Below the pieces are notes generated by a model. The model made no database searches. It was not told the origin of the DNA and saw only the letters and a list, made by a program, of their open reading frames with translations. A stretch of 18,691 nt of DNA from JAABTL01 sp964465355 (lineage in GTDB: Bacteria > Deinococcota > Deinococci > Deinococcales > Trueperaceae): positions 1 to 18,691 of the forward strand of contig CAYXJZ010000069.1 in assembly GCA_964465355.1 (NCBI GenBank), written 5' to 3'. Positions 1-7,171 of this stretch are shown here, in pieces. Positions within the stretch are counted from its first letter, which is position 1. Every line of letters starts with the position of its first letter. The translations under genes and the position numbers were made by a program.

Positions 1-2
1 CA

Positions 3-1163
3 CGCTGGCCCCCCTCCGCCTTCTCCGCCGCCTTCATCGCCACCGTGGTCGGCTTCGGCGGCACCTTGGCGCTGGTGGTGCAGGCCGGCCAGGCCATCGA
101 CGCGACGCCGCTGCAGGTGGTGTCGATGGTGACCGCGCTGTGCCTTGGCAAGGCCTTGGCCGGCGCCGGGCTCAGCCTGTGGCTGCGCATGCCCATCGTG
201 CTGGCCTGGTCCACGCCAGGCGCTGCGTTGGTGGCGGCCAACACCCTCGGCCTCGACTACGCCACCGCCGTCGGCGCCTTCGTGGCCGCTGCCGCCATGA
301 TGGTCACGGTGGGCCTCGTGCCTGCCCTTGGCCGGCTGGTGGCGCGCATCCCCGGCCCTGTCGCCTCGGCCATGCTGGCCGGCATCCTCTTGCCCTTCTG
401 CCTCGGCCTGTTCCGCTCCTTCGCCTCCGACGCGGTCCTAGCCGTCATCCTGCTGCTGATCTTCCTCGTCGCCCGCCTGCGCTTCCCCACCTACGCCATG
501 CTGCTCGTGCTGTTGGCCACCGTGGCCGCCGTGCTCTTGCGTGGCGACCTGGCAGGCTGGGAAGCCACCGGCGTCTTCGGCACCCTGCAAGGCGTGGTCC
601 CGGTGTTGGACTGGCGGGCCGTCGTCAGCCTCGGCCTGCCCCTCTTCCTGGTCACGCTGGTGGGTCAGAACCTGCCAGGCCTCGTGGTGCTGCGCTCGGC
701 CGGCTACACGCCACCACCGAGGGCGGTCCTTGGACTCAGCGGCCTTGCCACCCTGCTCATGGCCCCCTTCGGCGCGCACGGCATCAACCTGGCGGCCATC
801 ACCGCCGCCATCTGCACCGGCGACGACGCCCATGCCGACCCCGCGCAGCGGTGGCGCGTCGGGCTGCTGTACGCCGGCTTCTACCTGCTGCTCGCGCTCT
901 TCGCCACGCCGCTGGTCGGCCTGTTCCTTGCCATGCCGCCAGGCATCATCGCCATCCTGGCGGGGTTGGCGCTGCTCGGGCCGCTCAGCCAGGCCATGGG
1001 CAACATGCTCGGTCAGGCCGAGGAGCGTGAGGCGGCGGTGCTCACCTTCGTCGCCACCGCCTCCGGCCTCAGCCTGTTTGGCATCGGCTCGGCCTTCTGG
1101 GGGCTGCTGACGGGCCTCCTCGTCCTCGGACTGCGGCGCTGGCTGGGCGGTACACAGCACTGA
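3..1163 (+). CDS. benE: BenE family transporter, 5' end cut off
   Basis: This is the C-terminal ~386 residues of a polytopic inner-membrane transporter of the BenE (benzoate:H+ symporter) family. The frame is open to the window edge, so the true start lies upstream; the GTG at 45 is internal, because the family motif (SAFSAAFIATVVGFGGTLA) begins before it. Family landmarks seen are 'RMPIVLAWSTPGAAL', 'IPGPVASAMLAGI' and the signature 'PFGAHGINLAAITAAICTG' followed by 'DAHADPAQRW'. About ten to eleven hydrophobic segments are visible. The family is known for proton-coupled uptake of benzoate or similar aromatic acids, but no benzoate-degradation genes are nearby, so the substrate is open. The TPR gene follows after 29 nt. 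I am confident of the family and unsure of the substrate. Confidence 0.9.
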   Translation, partial: RWPPSAFSAAFIATVVGFGGTLALVVQAGQAIDATPLQVVSMVTALCLGKALAGAGLSLWLRMPIVLAWSTPGAALVAANTLGLDYATAVGAFVAAAAMMVTVGLVPALGRLVARIPGPVASAMLAGILLPFCLGLFRSFASDAVLAVILLLIFLVARLRFPTYAMLLVLLATVAAVLLRGDLAGWEATGVFGTLQGVVPVLDWRAVVSLGLPLFLVTLVGQNLPGLVVLRSAGYTPPPRAVLGLSGLATLLMAPFGAHGINLAAITAAICTGDDAHADPAQRWRVGLLYAGFYLLLALFATPLVGLFLAMPPGIIAILAGLALLGPLSQAMGNMLGQAEEREAAVLTFVATASGLSLFGIGSAFWGLLTGLLVLGLRRWLGGTQH

Positions 1164-1192
1164 GCAAACCGTCGGCTTGTCATCCTTGCTCC

Positions 1193-2023
1193 ATGACGCC
1201 ACCACCCGCAGAGATCTACGAGTTCATCGGTCGCCTGAAGGGCTACGCCAAGGATGCCGAGGGCGCGGTCGCCACCTTCAGCGCCGGCCTGCTCCACCAC
1301 CCGGACGACGCCCGGCTGTACCGCCATCGCGGTCACCGCTACCTCAGCCTCCGCCGCTTCGCCGAGGCGCGCGACGACTTCCTGCGCGCCGCCGAACTGC
1401 TGCCTGCCTGGACCGAGCACATCGAGTACGGGCAGGCCTACGTCCTGCCGCAGTTGGAGGCGGCCGTGCTCGGCGCCGAGGCGGCCGCCAACCATCCTGT
1501 GCTGGCCGAGGTCAAGGCGAGGGGCGAGTACTACAGCCCGCTTGCCTTCAAGGTCCACTACCACCTCGGCCTGAGCTGGCACCTGCTGGGCGACGACCCT
1601 GCGGCCTTGCGCGCCTTCGAGCTGGCCCTCGAGCAGGCGGTGCACCAAGAGCTGCTGGTGGCCACCGCCAACTGGCTGGTGGTGCTGCACGGCCGGCTCG
1701 GCCTGGCCGAGCGCGACGCGGCCCTGCTCGCCTCCATCGACCTTGACGCACCGGTCCACACCAACGCCGCCTACGCCGATCTGCTGCGGCTCTACGCCGG
1801 CCGTCTCGACGCGGCGTCCCTGACGGCCAAGGCCCAAGGGGACCCCCGCATCATGGCCACCCAGGGCTACGGTCTCGGCTCCTTCCTGCTGGCCATGGGG
1901 CGGCCGGACCAGGCCATGGACGTCTTCCGCGCGGTGGTCTCGCAAGGCGATCCGGCCGCCTTCGGCACCTTGGCCGCCGAGCTCAGGTTGGCCGAGAAGG
2001 CTGGCGCGGTCACCGTCGGCTGA
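1193..2023 (+). CDS. cytoplasmic tetratricopeptide-repeat protein
   Basis: A 276-residue soluble protein without signal peptide or membrane segment, built of TPR-like helical pairs. The clearest repeats are around residues 17-46 ('AEGAVATFSAGLLHHPDD'), 48-80 ('RFAEARDDFLRAAELLP'), 122-155 ('LGDDPAALRAFELALEQ') and 225-250 ('GRPDQAMDVFRAVV'). TPRs normally form a protein-binding scaffold; no catalytic domain is attached, so the partner is unknown. The ATG at 1193 has no Shine-Dalgarno. A weak -10-like TGTCAT at 1178-1183 lies 9 nt before it, so the gene may be read from its own leaderless transcript or co-transcribed with the transporter 29 nt upstream. The stop codon lies in a 12-bp tandem duplication. 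Confidence 0.85.
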   Translation: MTPPPAEIYEFIGRLKGYAKDAEGAVATFSAGLLHHPDDARLYRHRGHRYLSLRRFAEARDDFLRAAELLPAWTEHIEYGQAYVLPQLEAAVLGAEAAANHPVLAEVKARGEYYSPLAFKVHYHLGLSWHLLGDDPAALRAFELALEQAVHQELLVATANWLVVLHGRLGLAERDAALLASIDLDAPVHTNAAYADLLRLYAGRLDAASLTAKAQGDPRIMATQGYGLGSFLLAMGRPDQAMDVFRAVVSQGDPAAFGTLAAELRLAEKAGAVTVG

Positions 2024-2039
2024 GGCATCGGCTGAGGCA
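2016..2039 (+). repeat. 12-bp tandem duplication across a stop codon
   Basis: TCGGCTGAGGCA occurs twice head to tail (2016-2027 and 2028-2039). The first copy carries the TGA stop of the TPR gene (2021-2023); the second supplies another in-frame TGA 12 nt on. It looks like a replication-slippage duplication and does not alter the protein. Confidence 0.8.
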
Positions 2040-2072
2040 GACGGCCCTGGCCTCGGGGGCAAGGTCTTCCCG

Positions 2073-2078
2073 TATCAT
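2073..2078 (+). promoter_or_regulatory. -10 box (TATCAT) of a near-leaderless promoter
   Basis: TATCAT matches the -10 consensus at 5 of 6 positions and ends 10 nt before the ATG at 2089. Transcription starting 6-7 nt downstream would leave a leader of only a few bases. There is no recognisable -35 and no Shine-Dalgarno between box and start. Confidence 0.5.
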
Positions 2079-2088
2079 CCAGACACCC

Positions 2089-3483
2089 ATGACACCCGGC
2101 TGGTCGCTCGATCCCCATCGCGGCTTCTCCCCAGATCCCAAGCAGCGCGAGCTGGCCGGCCGCCTCTTCGAGCAGCTCAGCCAGCGACCACTCTTCAGCG
2201 CCATGGCGCGGCCAAGGTCATCCGCCTGGGCCGCCGACGCCACGCTGCTGCCACCTGCCGCCTGGCTGCTGGACACCGAGCCCGGCCTGCGCCGCCTGTT
2301 GCGCGGGTCAGGCATCGAGTGGCCGGCGGCCGAGCCCAAGGCAGGCGCCGACCCAGCCGCCTGGGACGAGCAGCAGGACCGAGCGGCCTGGGCGACGATC
2401 TGGCAGGTGGCCGCCCAGTCAGCCGGCAACCCCGTGCTCTGGCGCCTCGAGGAGTCGCTGGCGGGTCTCTTGGGCCTGTCTCAGAAGCCGAGCGCAGACG
2501 AGGGCGACCCGAGCTATGACCTCGTCCTCGCGCGGCTGGCCGACCCCGCCATGCACCCTGCCCAGCTCATCACCCGCTTGGGCATCGAGCACATCGGCCT
2601 GCCATGGGGCATCACCGAGGACCTGACGGGGATCGACGAGCACAGGGCCGCCGGTCTGCCGATCAGGCCGGTGCTGTGGTCCGACCTCGTGACGGATCCG
2701 AGGCGCCCCCATTGGGCCCAGGCCATCGCCGCCTTGGCCGAGAGCAGTGGCGTGGCCGTCGACGACTACGCCGGCTACCTGCGCGCCATCCGGGCAAGGC
2801 GCGAGAGCTTCCTACGCCTGGGTGCCACCAGCGTCGACCACCATGCCGTCGCCGTCGGCGGTGAGCTGATGGACGACGCCATCGCCGCCAGCCTCTACCA
2901 GCGGCTGCTCGAGCGCAGCGCCAACGCCGACGACACCCAGCGCTTCGCGGCCCACATGGTGGGCCAGATGGCGCGTTTCAGCGCCGACGACGGCCTGGTC
3001 ATGCAGTTGCACCTGCGCTCATGGCAAGACAGGGCCGGCCCCCGCCACCGGCTCTCCGACGATGCCGCGCTGCTGCCGCGTTCCTTGCAGCAGCTGCTCG
3101 ACGACCTTGGCGATCACCCTGGCTTCCAACTGGTGGTCTACGACCTCGACGAGGGGGAGGCGGCCGGCCCCTTCCCCGTCTGGGCGGCCGAGACACCGGC
3201 GCTGTACCTAGGCGCCCCATGGCGGTCCGGCGACGGGCCGTCGGCCATCGAGCGCTACCTCGACTTGACGCTGGAGACGGCGTCGGTCGGCAAGCTGGCA
3301 GGGCTGATGGACCAGGCGCCAAGCCTGCCGTCCCTAGCCGCGCGCCACCAGCTCTGGCGCCGCTGCTGCTGCGACTGGCTGGCCGGGCGGGTGCTGCGCG
3401 GCCTGATCGACGAGGAAAGGGCGGCGGAACTGGCCGCCGATCTCGGCTACCGGCAGGCCAAGCGGATCTTCGAGCGCCCCTGA
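2089..3483 (+). CDS. uronate isomerase-family protein, probably catalytically dead
   Basis: A 464-residue member of the glucuronate/uronate isomerase (amidohydrolase-fold) family. Family landmarks in order are 'FSPDPKQRELAGRLFEQL' (13-30), 'DDYAGYLRAIRARRESFLRLGAT' region (225-247), 'DHH' (250-252), 'FAAHMVGQMARFSADDGLVMQLH' region (286-308), 'LAARHQLWRR' (416-425) and the tail 'AADLGYRQAKRIF'. Known enzymes have a metal-binding HGH(V/T)DP-type motif just after the N-terminal helix; here that place reads 'PLFSAMARPRSS' (residues 34-45) with neither His. The late 'DDTRAF' segment has become 'DQAPSL' (408-413), and the 'RNHN' after 'LVMQLH' is 'WQDR'. An unusual CCC triplet sits at 426-428. The frame is intact and GC-rich like its neighbours, so it appears maintained. 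I infer a pseudoenzyme or a new function. No uronate pathway genes are adjacent. Confidence 0.8.
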   Translation: MTPGWSLDPHRGFSPDPKQRELAGRLFEQLSQRPLFSAMARPRSSAWAADATLLPPAAWLLDTEPGLRRLLRGSGIEWPAAEPKAGADPAAWDEQQDRAAWATIWQVAAQSAGNPVLWRLEESLAGLLGLSQKPSADEGDPSYDLVLARLADPAMHPAQLITRLGIEHIGLPWGITEDLTGIDEHRAAGLPIRPVLWSDLVTDPRRPHWAQAIAALAESSGVAVDDYAGYLRAIRARRESFLRLGATSVDHHAVAVGGELMDDAIAASLYQRLLERSANADDTQRFAAHMVGQMARFSADDGLVMQLHLRSWQDRAGPRHRLSDDAALLPRSLQQLLDDLGDHPGFQLVVYDLDEGEAAGPFPVWAAETPALYLGAPWRSGDGPSAIERYLDLTLETASVGKLAGLMDQAPSLPSLAARHQLWRRCCCDWLAGRVLRGLIDEERAAELAADLGYRQAKRIFERP

Positions 3484-3489
3484 TCCTCG

Positions 3490-3531
3490 GCCGCACCGAT
3501 CCAGTGCCGCACCGATCCAGGGCCACCCTGG
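3490..3531. terminator. direct repeat and hairpin between convergent genes
   Basis: The 51-nt gap between two convergent genes holds a 15-bp direct repeat (GCCGCACCGATCCAG at 3490-3504 and 3506-3520). The second copy runs into a perfect hairpin CCAGGG-CCA-CCCTGG (3517-3531). No T-tract follows on either strand, so a role as bidirectional terminator is a guess from position. Confidence 0.35.
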
Positions 3532-3534
3532 GCC

Positions 3535-3921
3535 TCAGCCCTCGCCCACCTTGGCCTCCTCGACCTCCAGCAGGCTCAGGAACAGGGCAGCGACCTCGGT
3601 GACACGGCGGACGTCATGGTCCCTCTGGCGCAGGTCGAGGTAGCGGAACTGCCCCGTCCACACCCGCGCCAAGGCCTCGGCATCGCGCGTCGCGACCGCC
3701 TCTGCCGCCAGCGGTCGCTTCAACATGTGCTCGTCGAATAGCGCTGACCACCATCCAGGCGAGGCAGCGCGGAAGGCGGCCCATGCCCGCCTCATGGCAC
3801 GCGTATGCAGGTGGGCGCGCCGGACCCCGACCCAACTGCCCGCTCGTCCTCCTTGACCCGGAACGGCTCGTGCCCGCTCCGCTACCGCAGGGGCCTCGGT
3901 TCCTCGCCTCCAGATCGCCAT
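3535..3921 (-). CDS. small protein of unknown function
   Basis: A 128-residue protein I do not recognise. The start is well supported: on the minus strand GGAGGAGG lies 7 nt before the ATG at 3921, one of the few strong Shine-Dalgarno sites in the window. The N-terminal ~45 residues are basic (RR, RAR, RRAH, RAMRRAW); the C-terminal half is a likely helical segment ('AEALARVWTGQFRYLDLRQ' then 'VTEVAALFLSLLEVEEA') and ends acidic. There is no signal peptide, membrane helix or cysteine motif. It is transcribed divergently from the LysR-type gene (196 nt between starts), a layout in which the regulator often controls its neighbour, and convergently with the uronate-isomerase-like gene. It could also be a nucleic-acid-binding adaptor, but nothing in the sequence settles this. 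Confidence 0.6.
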   Translation of the reverse strand: MAIWRRGTEAPAVAERARAVPGQGGRAGSWVGVRRAHLHTRAMRRAWAAFRAASPGWWSALFDEHMLKRPLAAEAVATRDAEALARVWTGQFRYLDLRQRDHDVRRVTEVAALFLSLLEVEEAKVGEG

Positions 3922-4071
3922 GCGCTCGCCTCCTCCGTGTCGCTGGGCAGTGGTCTAGCCGCCGACCGTCCTGCGCAGCACACCGGAGTGTCGCTCCTCT
4001 GCGTCAGAAGAACCACAGGCAGGGGTGCTGGCCGCCCGCTCATCCATCGGTTCTGCCTATGGACACCGCGT

Positions 4072-4086
4072 GCCGTCGCCGACGGC
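4072..4086. promoter_or_regulatory. perfect inverted repeat upstream of the LysR-type gene
   Basis: GCCGTC-GCC-GACGGC is a perfect 15-bp dyad lying 19 nt upstream of the LysR gene's -10 box, in the 196-nt divergent intergenic region (3922-4117). The place fits an autoregulatory operator in the -35 zone; it does not match the classic T-N11-A LysR box well. Nothing else distinctive was seen in that intergenic stretch. Confidence 0.35.
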
Positions 4087-4105
4087 TCAGATCCGCCGCA
4101 GCGCC

Positions 4106-4111
4106 TATGCT
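4106..4111 (+). promoter_or_regulatory. -10 box (TATGCT) of a leaderless promoter
   Basis: TATGCT lies exactly 6 nt before the ATG at 4118, so transcription would begin at or next to the start codon. No Shine-Dalgarno is present. This supports choosing 4118 over the in-frame upstream start at 4025, which would add 31 residues without LysR homology. Confidence 0.55.
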
Positions 4112-4117
4112 TCCTTC

Positions 4118-5104
4118 ATGACCCTGGCCCAACTGCGCATGCTGCTTGGCGTCATCGAGCATGGCGGCTTCTCCAAGGCGGCGCTGGAGATGGACCTGTC
4201 GCAGGCCTCCGTCTCCGGCGCCATCCGCGACCTGGAGCGCGAGCTGGGTCTGCGGTTGCTCGAGCGTGGGCGTTTCGGCGCCTACCCCACCGCGGCGGGC
4301 GAGATGGTGGCCGAGGAGGCCCGCTGGATGCTGCGCTCCGAGCGCGCGATCCAGGAGTTCGCGCACGCCGAGCGCGGCGAAGTCAGCGGTGAGCTCAGCC
4401 TGGCGGTCTTCCACAGCGTGGGCAGCTACCTGGTGCCGCAGGTGATGCGCCACCTGGCCACCCGCTTCCCGGCTGTACGCGTCTCGCTCCTCGACGCCGA
4501 ACCGCGTTCCGAGGCCATGTCCCCAAGGACCTTCGGGGACCACATGCTCGACCCGCTGCGCGACGGCAGGGCCGACGTCGCCTTCACCCAGTTCACCCTG
4601 CCCGACGAGAAGGTCGGCCAAGACGACATGCTTTGCTGGCAGCTGTTCGAGGAGGACTACGTGGCGGTGGTGTCCAAGCGGCTGCTGTCGGTCATGGGCG
4701 TGAGCCACTTCGAGCCTGGCCTGTTGCGGCGGGCCCCGCTGCTGGTCAACGGCGGCACCAGCTGCGGCCGCCACTTGCTCAGCCACTTGCAGCGGCAGAT
4801 GGGTTCACTGTCATCGGTACAGATGGTGCACGACGACGTGGCCATGGTGCGCATGGCCGAGAACGGTCTCGGGATCGGGCTGCTGCCGCGACTGGCCGTC
4901 GGCCGGCCGACGGATGGCCTCGACCTGCACCCGCTCGAACCCCGCCTCACCCGCAGGGTGGCGGTGACGGTGCGCGCTGCCGACTTCAAGCGACCCACCG
5001 TGCGCGCCTTCCTCTGGGCCTTGTCAGCCTTCTTCCCCGAAGCGCGGCTGCCCGACCTGCAACGGCCAGATGACCGGATCGCCCAGCGCGCCGAAGCGAT
5101 CTAG
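4118..5104 (+). CDS. LysR-type transcriptional regulator
   Basis: A 328-residue DNA-binding regulator. Residues 1-60 are the LysR winged helix-turn-helix ('MTLAQLRMLLGVIEHGGFSKAALEMDLSQ' region, then 'ASVSGAIRDLERELGLRLLER'), and residues from about 92 form the periplasmic-binding-like effector domain ('GELSLAVFHSVGSYLVPQVM', 'GLGIGLLPRLAV'). The tail after residue ~300 is a charged extension with no domain call. LysR proteins usually act as tetramers binding near a divergent promoter and respond to a small molecule; the divergent small gene at 3535-3921 is the first candidate target, and the upstream BenE-type transporter is a second, weaker one. The start is set by the -10 box 6 nt upstream. 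An effector cannot be predicted from sequence. Confidence 0.92.
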   Translation: MTLAQLRMLLGVIEHGGFSKAALEMDLSQASVSGAIRDLERELGLRLLERGRFGAYPTAAGEMVAEEARWMLRSERAIQEFAHAERGEVSGELSLAVFHSVGSYLVPQVMRHLATRFPAVRVSLLDAEPRSEAMSPRTFGDHMLDPLRDGRADVAFTQFTLPDEKVGQDDMLCWQLFEEDYVAVVSKRLLSVMGVSHFEPGLLRRAPLLVNGGTSCGRHLLSHLQRQMGSLSSVQMVHDDVAMVRMAENGLGIGLLPRLAVGRPTDGLDLHPLEPRLTRRVAVTVRAADFKRPTVRAFLWALSAFFPEARLPDLQRPDDRIAQRAEAI

Positions 5105-5145
5105 CCTAGCCATGGCGTCGGGGCCGCACCTCGGGCCGAGCTTCG

Positions 5146-5154
5146 TGCTATCAT
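5146..5154 (+). promoter_or_regulatory. extended -10 promoter (TGc-TATCAT)
   Basis: TGCTATCAT combines the TGn extension with a 5/6 -10 hexamer, ending 9 nt before the ATG at 5164. The predicted transcript has a leader of about 2-3 nt and there is no Shine-Dalgarno. Confidence 0.55.
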
Positions 5155-5163
5155 GAAGCTCTC

Positions 5164-5454
5164 ATGGACATCACCTCACTGTTGATCCAGCTCGTCAGCG
5201 GTGCCGTCGGCGGGAACGTGGCCGGTGGTCTCCTCAAGAACCTCAACCTCGGGACCGTGGGGAACTCCATCCTCGGCATCCTGGGTGGTGGCCTCGGCGG
5301 CTACCTGCTCGAGATGCTCGGCTTCGGGGGCGCGGCCACCAGTGGTGGTCAGGACCTGGCCAGCATCCTCAGCAACGTCGCCAGCGGCGGCGTGGGCGGC
5401 GGCGTACTCATGGCCATCGTCGGTGCCATCCGCGGCGGCACAGCCAAGAGCTGA
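5164..5454 (+). CDS. small glycine-rich membrane protein, conserved hypothetical
   Basis: A 96-residue hydrophobic protein made almost entirely of glycine-rich transmembrane-like segments: residues 5-25 ('LLIQLVSGAVGGNVAGGLL'), 32-55 ('GNSILGILGGGLGGYLL') and 65-90 ('ILSNVASGGVGGGVLMAIVG'). The repeated GxxxG/GGxxG steps suggest tight helix packing or oligomerisation. It resembles a widespread family of ~90-residue 'MDITSLLIQL...' proteins, sometimes mislabelled 'DNA methyltransferase' in databases; it has no such motif. Its function is unknown. It has its own extended -10 promoter and its own terminator, so it is probably monocistronic. Confidence 0.8.
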   Translation: MDITSLLIQLVSGAVGGNVAGGLLKNLNLGTVGNSILGILGGGLGGYLLEMLGFGGAATSGGQDLASILSNVASGGVGGGVLMAIVGAIRGGTAKS

Positions 5455-5484
5455 AGCGACAGCGACTTCGTTCACGTCCTTCGA

Positions 5485-5519
5485 GCGGCCGGCCCACCTA
5501 GGTGCCGGCCGCCTTCGTT
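5485..5519 (+). terminator. rho-independent-like terminator
   Basis: GCGGCCGG and CCGGCCGC form an 8-bp GC stem (5485-5492 / 5505-5512) around an inner CACC-TA-GGTG hairpin, followed by the moderately T-rich CTTCGTT. It lies 30 nt past the stop of the small membrane protein gene and before the murI promoter. Confidence 0.6.
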
Positions 5520-5535
5520 GGGGCGCGGACGACGG

Positions 5536-5544
5536 TGCTAGGCT
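5536..5544 (+). promoter_or_regulatory. extended -10 promoter (TGc-TAGGCT) of murI
   Basis: TGCTAGGCT ends 3 nt before the ATG at 5548 and exactly 6 nt before the in-frame GTG at 5551. For a leaderless message the spacing favours GTG 5551, which would remove one residue from MurI. Confidence 0.5.
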
Positions 5545-5547
5545 GGC

Positions 5548-6402
5548 ATGGTGTCGAACGCATCCGCGCCCGTCGGGGTCTTCGACTCAGGCGTGGGCGG
5601 CCTCACGGTCCTGAGCGCCCTGGTGCGCGCCCTGCCCCACGAAGACTTCCTCTACCTGGGCGACACCGCCCGTCTCCCCTACGGCAGCAAGCCGGCCGAC
5701 ATGGTGCGGGGCTTCGCCACCGAGCTGGCGACCGAGCTGGTGGCCCGCGGCGTCAAGGCCGTGGTGGTGGCCTGCAACACGGCAGCGGCTGCCAGCCTTC
5801 CCGAGCTGGCGACCTCGGCCCCCGTGCCGATCTGGGGTGTGGTGGAACCAGGGGTCGGCGCCGCCTTGGCGGCCCATGCGGCTTCGGGGAACAGGGGCAC
5901 GGTTGGCGTGCTCGGCACGAGCGGCACCATCCAGGCCGGTACATACCAACGCGCGCTGCGGGCCGCCGGTGTGCCGGTGTGGGACCGCGCCTGCCCGCTC
6001 TTCGTCCCCTTGGTCGAGGAAGGCGTGAGCCATGGCGAGATCGCCCGGCTGGTCGCCGAGCGCTACCTGCACGACCGCCCGGCCGACCTCTCCACCCTCA
6101 TCCTCGGCTGCACCCACTACCCGGCCCTGAGCACCACCTTGGCCGAGTTGCTTGGACCCAAGGTGCGTCTGGTGGACTCGGCCGAGTCCACCGCGGCCGC
6201 GGTGGCGCAGGGTCTGGCAACGCATGGCCTGTTGCGGCCAGCCCGCGGCCGCGGGCTGGTGGAGCACCTGGTCACCGGCGACCTGGCCAGCTTCGTGAAG
6301 GTGGCGCGCATCCTGGGTGGACCCGAGGGGCCGGTCCTCCCCCTCTCCCATCCCCTGCCTGCCCGACCAGCCTGGCCGGTGGCCGAGGCGGCCGTGGCAT
6401 GA
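5548..6402 (+). CDS. murI: glutamate racemase
   Basis: A 284-residue cytoplasmic enzyme that makes D-glutamate from L-glutamate for peptidoglycan precursors. All family motifs are present: 'VGVFDSGVGGLTVL' (9-22), 'YLGDTARLPYGSK' (36-48), first catalytic cysteine C76 in 'VVVACNTAAAASL', 'GVLGTSGTIQAGTY', and second catalytic cysteine C188 in 'LILGCTHYPAL'. Length is normal to slightly long, with a proline-rich tail after ~residue 265. The start is ATG 5548 or the adjacent GTG 5551 (promoter spacing favours the latter). It is followed after 10 nt by rph and then rdgB, an order close to the racE-gerM-rph-rdgB arrangement of Bacillus subtilis, so it is probably the first gene of a three-gene operon. 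Confidence 0.96.
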   Translation: MVSNASAPVGVFDSGVGGLTVLSALVRALPHEDFLYLGDTARLPYGSKPADMVRGFATELATELVARGVKAVVVACNTAAAASLPELATSAPVPIWGVVEPGVGAALAAHAASGNRGTVGVLGTSGTIQAGTYQRALRAAGVPVWDRACPLFVPLVEEGVSHGEIARLVAERYLHDRPADLSTLILGCTHYPALSTTLAELLGPKVRLVDSAESTAAAVAQGLATHGLLRPARGRGLVEHLVTGDLASFVKVARILGGPEGPVLPLSHPLPARPAWPVAEAAVA

Positions 6403-6412
6403 GTGGTCAGCG

Positions 6413-7171
6413 ATGAGCGACAAGACCAGCCCGAAGGTCCACTCGGCCGGCGCACCCCCACGCGAGGGCAGGGCGGCGCAGGCCCTGCGTGAGGTCAGCG
6501 TCACCATCGGCGTCAACCGCCATGCCGAGGGCTCGGCCCTGGTGCGCTGGGGCGACACCCAGGTCATCGCCACCCTGAGCGTGGAGTCCAAGCTGCCGCC
6601 CCACCTGCGCGGTCGCGCCGCCAAGGGCGGCTGGCTGAACGCCGAGTACGCCATGCTGCCGCGGGCCACGCATGAGCGCCTGCCGCGTGAGCGGTCCATC
6701 CTGCGGGGTCGGACCCAGGAGATCCAGCGCATGCTGGGGCGCGCCTTGCGCGCCACCGTCGACCTTTCGATGTTCCCCGGCAAGACCATGCAGGTCGACT
6801 GCGACGTCCTGCAAGCAGACGGCGGCACACGCTGCGCCGCCCTGCTCGCCGCCTACGCCGCCTTGCACCAGTACGCCGACGCCCAGGTCTTCGCCGGCAA
6901 GCTCAGCGAATGGCCACTGAGGCATGAGCTGGCGGCCGTCTCGGTGGGGATGGTGGCCGGTGAGATCCGACTGGACCTCGACTACCGTGAGGACGCTGCA
7001 GCCGAAGTGGACCTGGCCGTGGTGGGCACCGCCGACGGCCAGGTGGTGGAGGTCCATGGTGGCGGCGAAGGCGCCCCCCTCCCTGCCGAGACCTACGTGG
7101 CCATGGTCGCCTTCGGCCTGAGCGGCGTGGCCGATCTGCTGAGACAGGTGCGAGGAGGGTGGGCCAGATGA
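6413..7171 (+). CDS. rph: ribonuclease PH
   Basis: A 252-residue phosphorolytic 3'-5' exoribonuclease that trims the 3' ends of tRNA precursors using phosphate. Key motifs are 'GDTQVIATLSVE' (47-58), 'GRTQEIQR' (99-106, with the family Arg), 'DVLQADGGTR' (131-140, phosphate-binding Gly-Gly-Thr-Arg) and the acidic 'LDLDYRED' that carries the metal-binding aspartates. The length is normal for the family (~240-260). The start ATG 6413 is 10 nt after the murI stop and lacks a Shine-Dalgarno; an in-frame extension back to 6317 lies inside murI and has no family similarity. The stop overlaps the rdgB start (ATGA at 7168-7171), implying translational coupling. Confidence 0.96.
   Translation: MSDKTSPKVHSAGAPPREGRAAQALREVSVTIGVNRHAEGSALVRWGDTQVIATLSVESKLPPHLRGRAAKGGWLNAEYAMLPRATHERLPRERSILRGRTQEIQRMLGRALRATVDLSMFPGKTMQVDCDVLQADGGTRCAALLAAYAALHQYADAQVFAGKLSEWPLRHELAAVSVGMVAGEIRLDLDYREDAAAEVDLAVVGTADGQVVEVHGGGEGAPLPAETYVAMVAFGLSGVADLLRQVRGGWAR
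7153..7158 (+). promoter_or_regulatory. ribosome binding site of rdgB (AGGAGG)
   Basis: A perfect anti-SD complement lies inside the end of rph, 9 nt before ATG 7168. It decides against the in-frame GTG at 7159, which abuts it. Confidence 0.8.

Noticed and set aside
45..47. GTG as the true start of the BenE-type gene
   Set aside because: The frame continues to the window edge with conserved family residues before this codon.
1013..2062. A 349-codon minus-strand frame opposite the TPR gene
   Set aside because: Shadow frame; the composition is antisense-like, while the + strand TPR repeats are clear.
2089..3483. Window as a hexuronate catabolic island
   Set aside because: Only one uronate-isomerase-like gene is present, it lacks active-site residues, and no dehydratase, oxidoreductase or kinase of the pathway is nearby.
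4025..4117. Upstream start for the LysR gene
   Set aside because: The added 31 residues are not LysR-like, and the -10 box TATGCT lies inside that stretch, 6 nt before ATG 4118.
5587..6828. A 413-codon minus-strand frame across murI and rph
   Set aside because: Shadow frame of two well-supported genes; no motif recognised.
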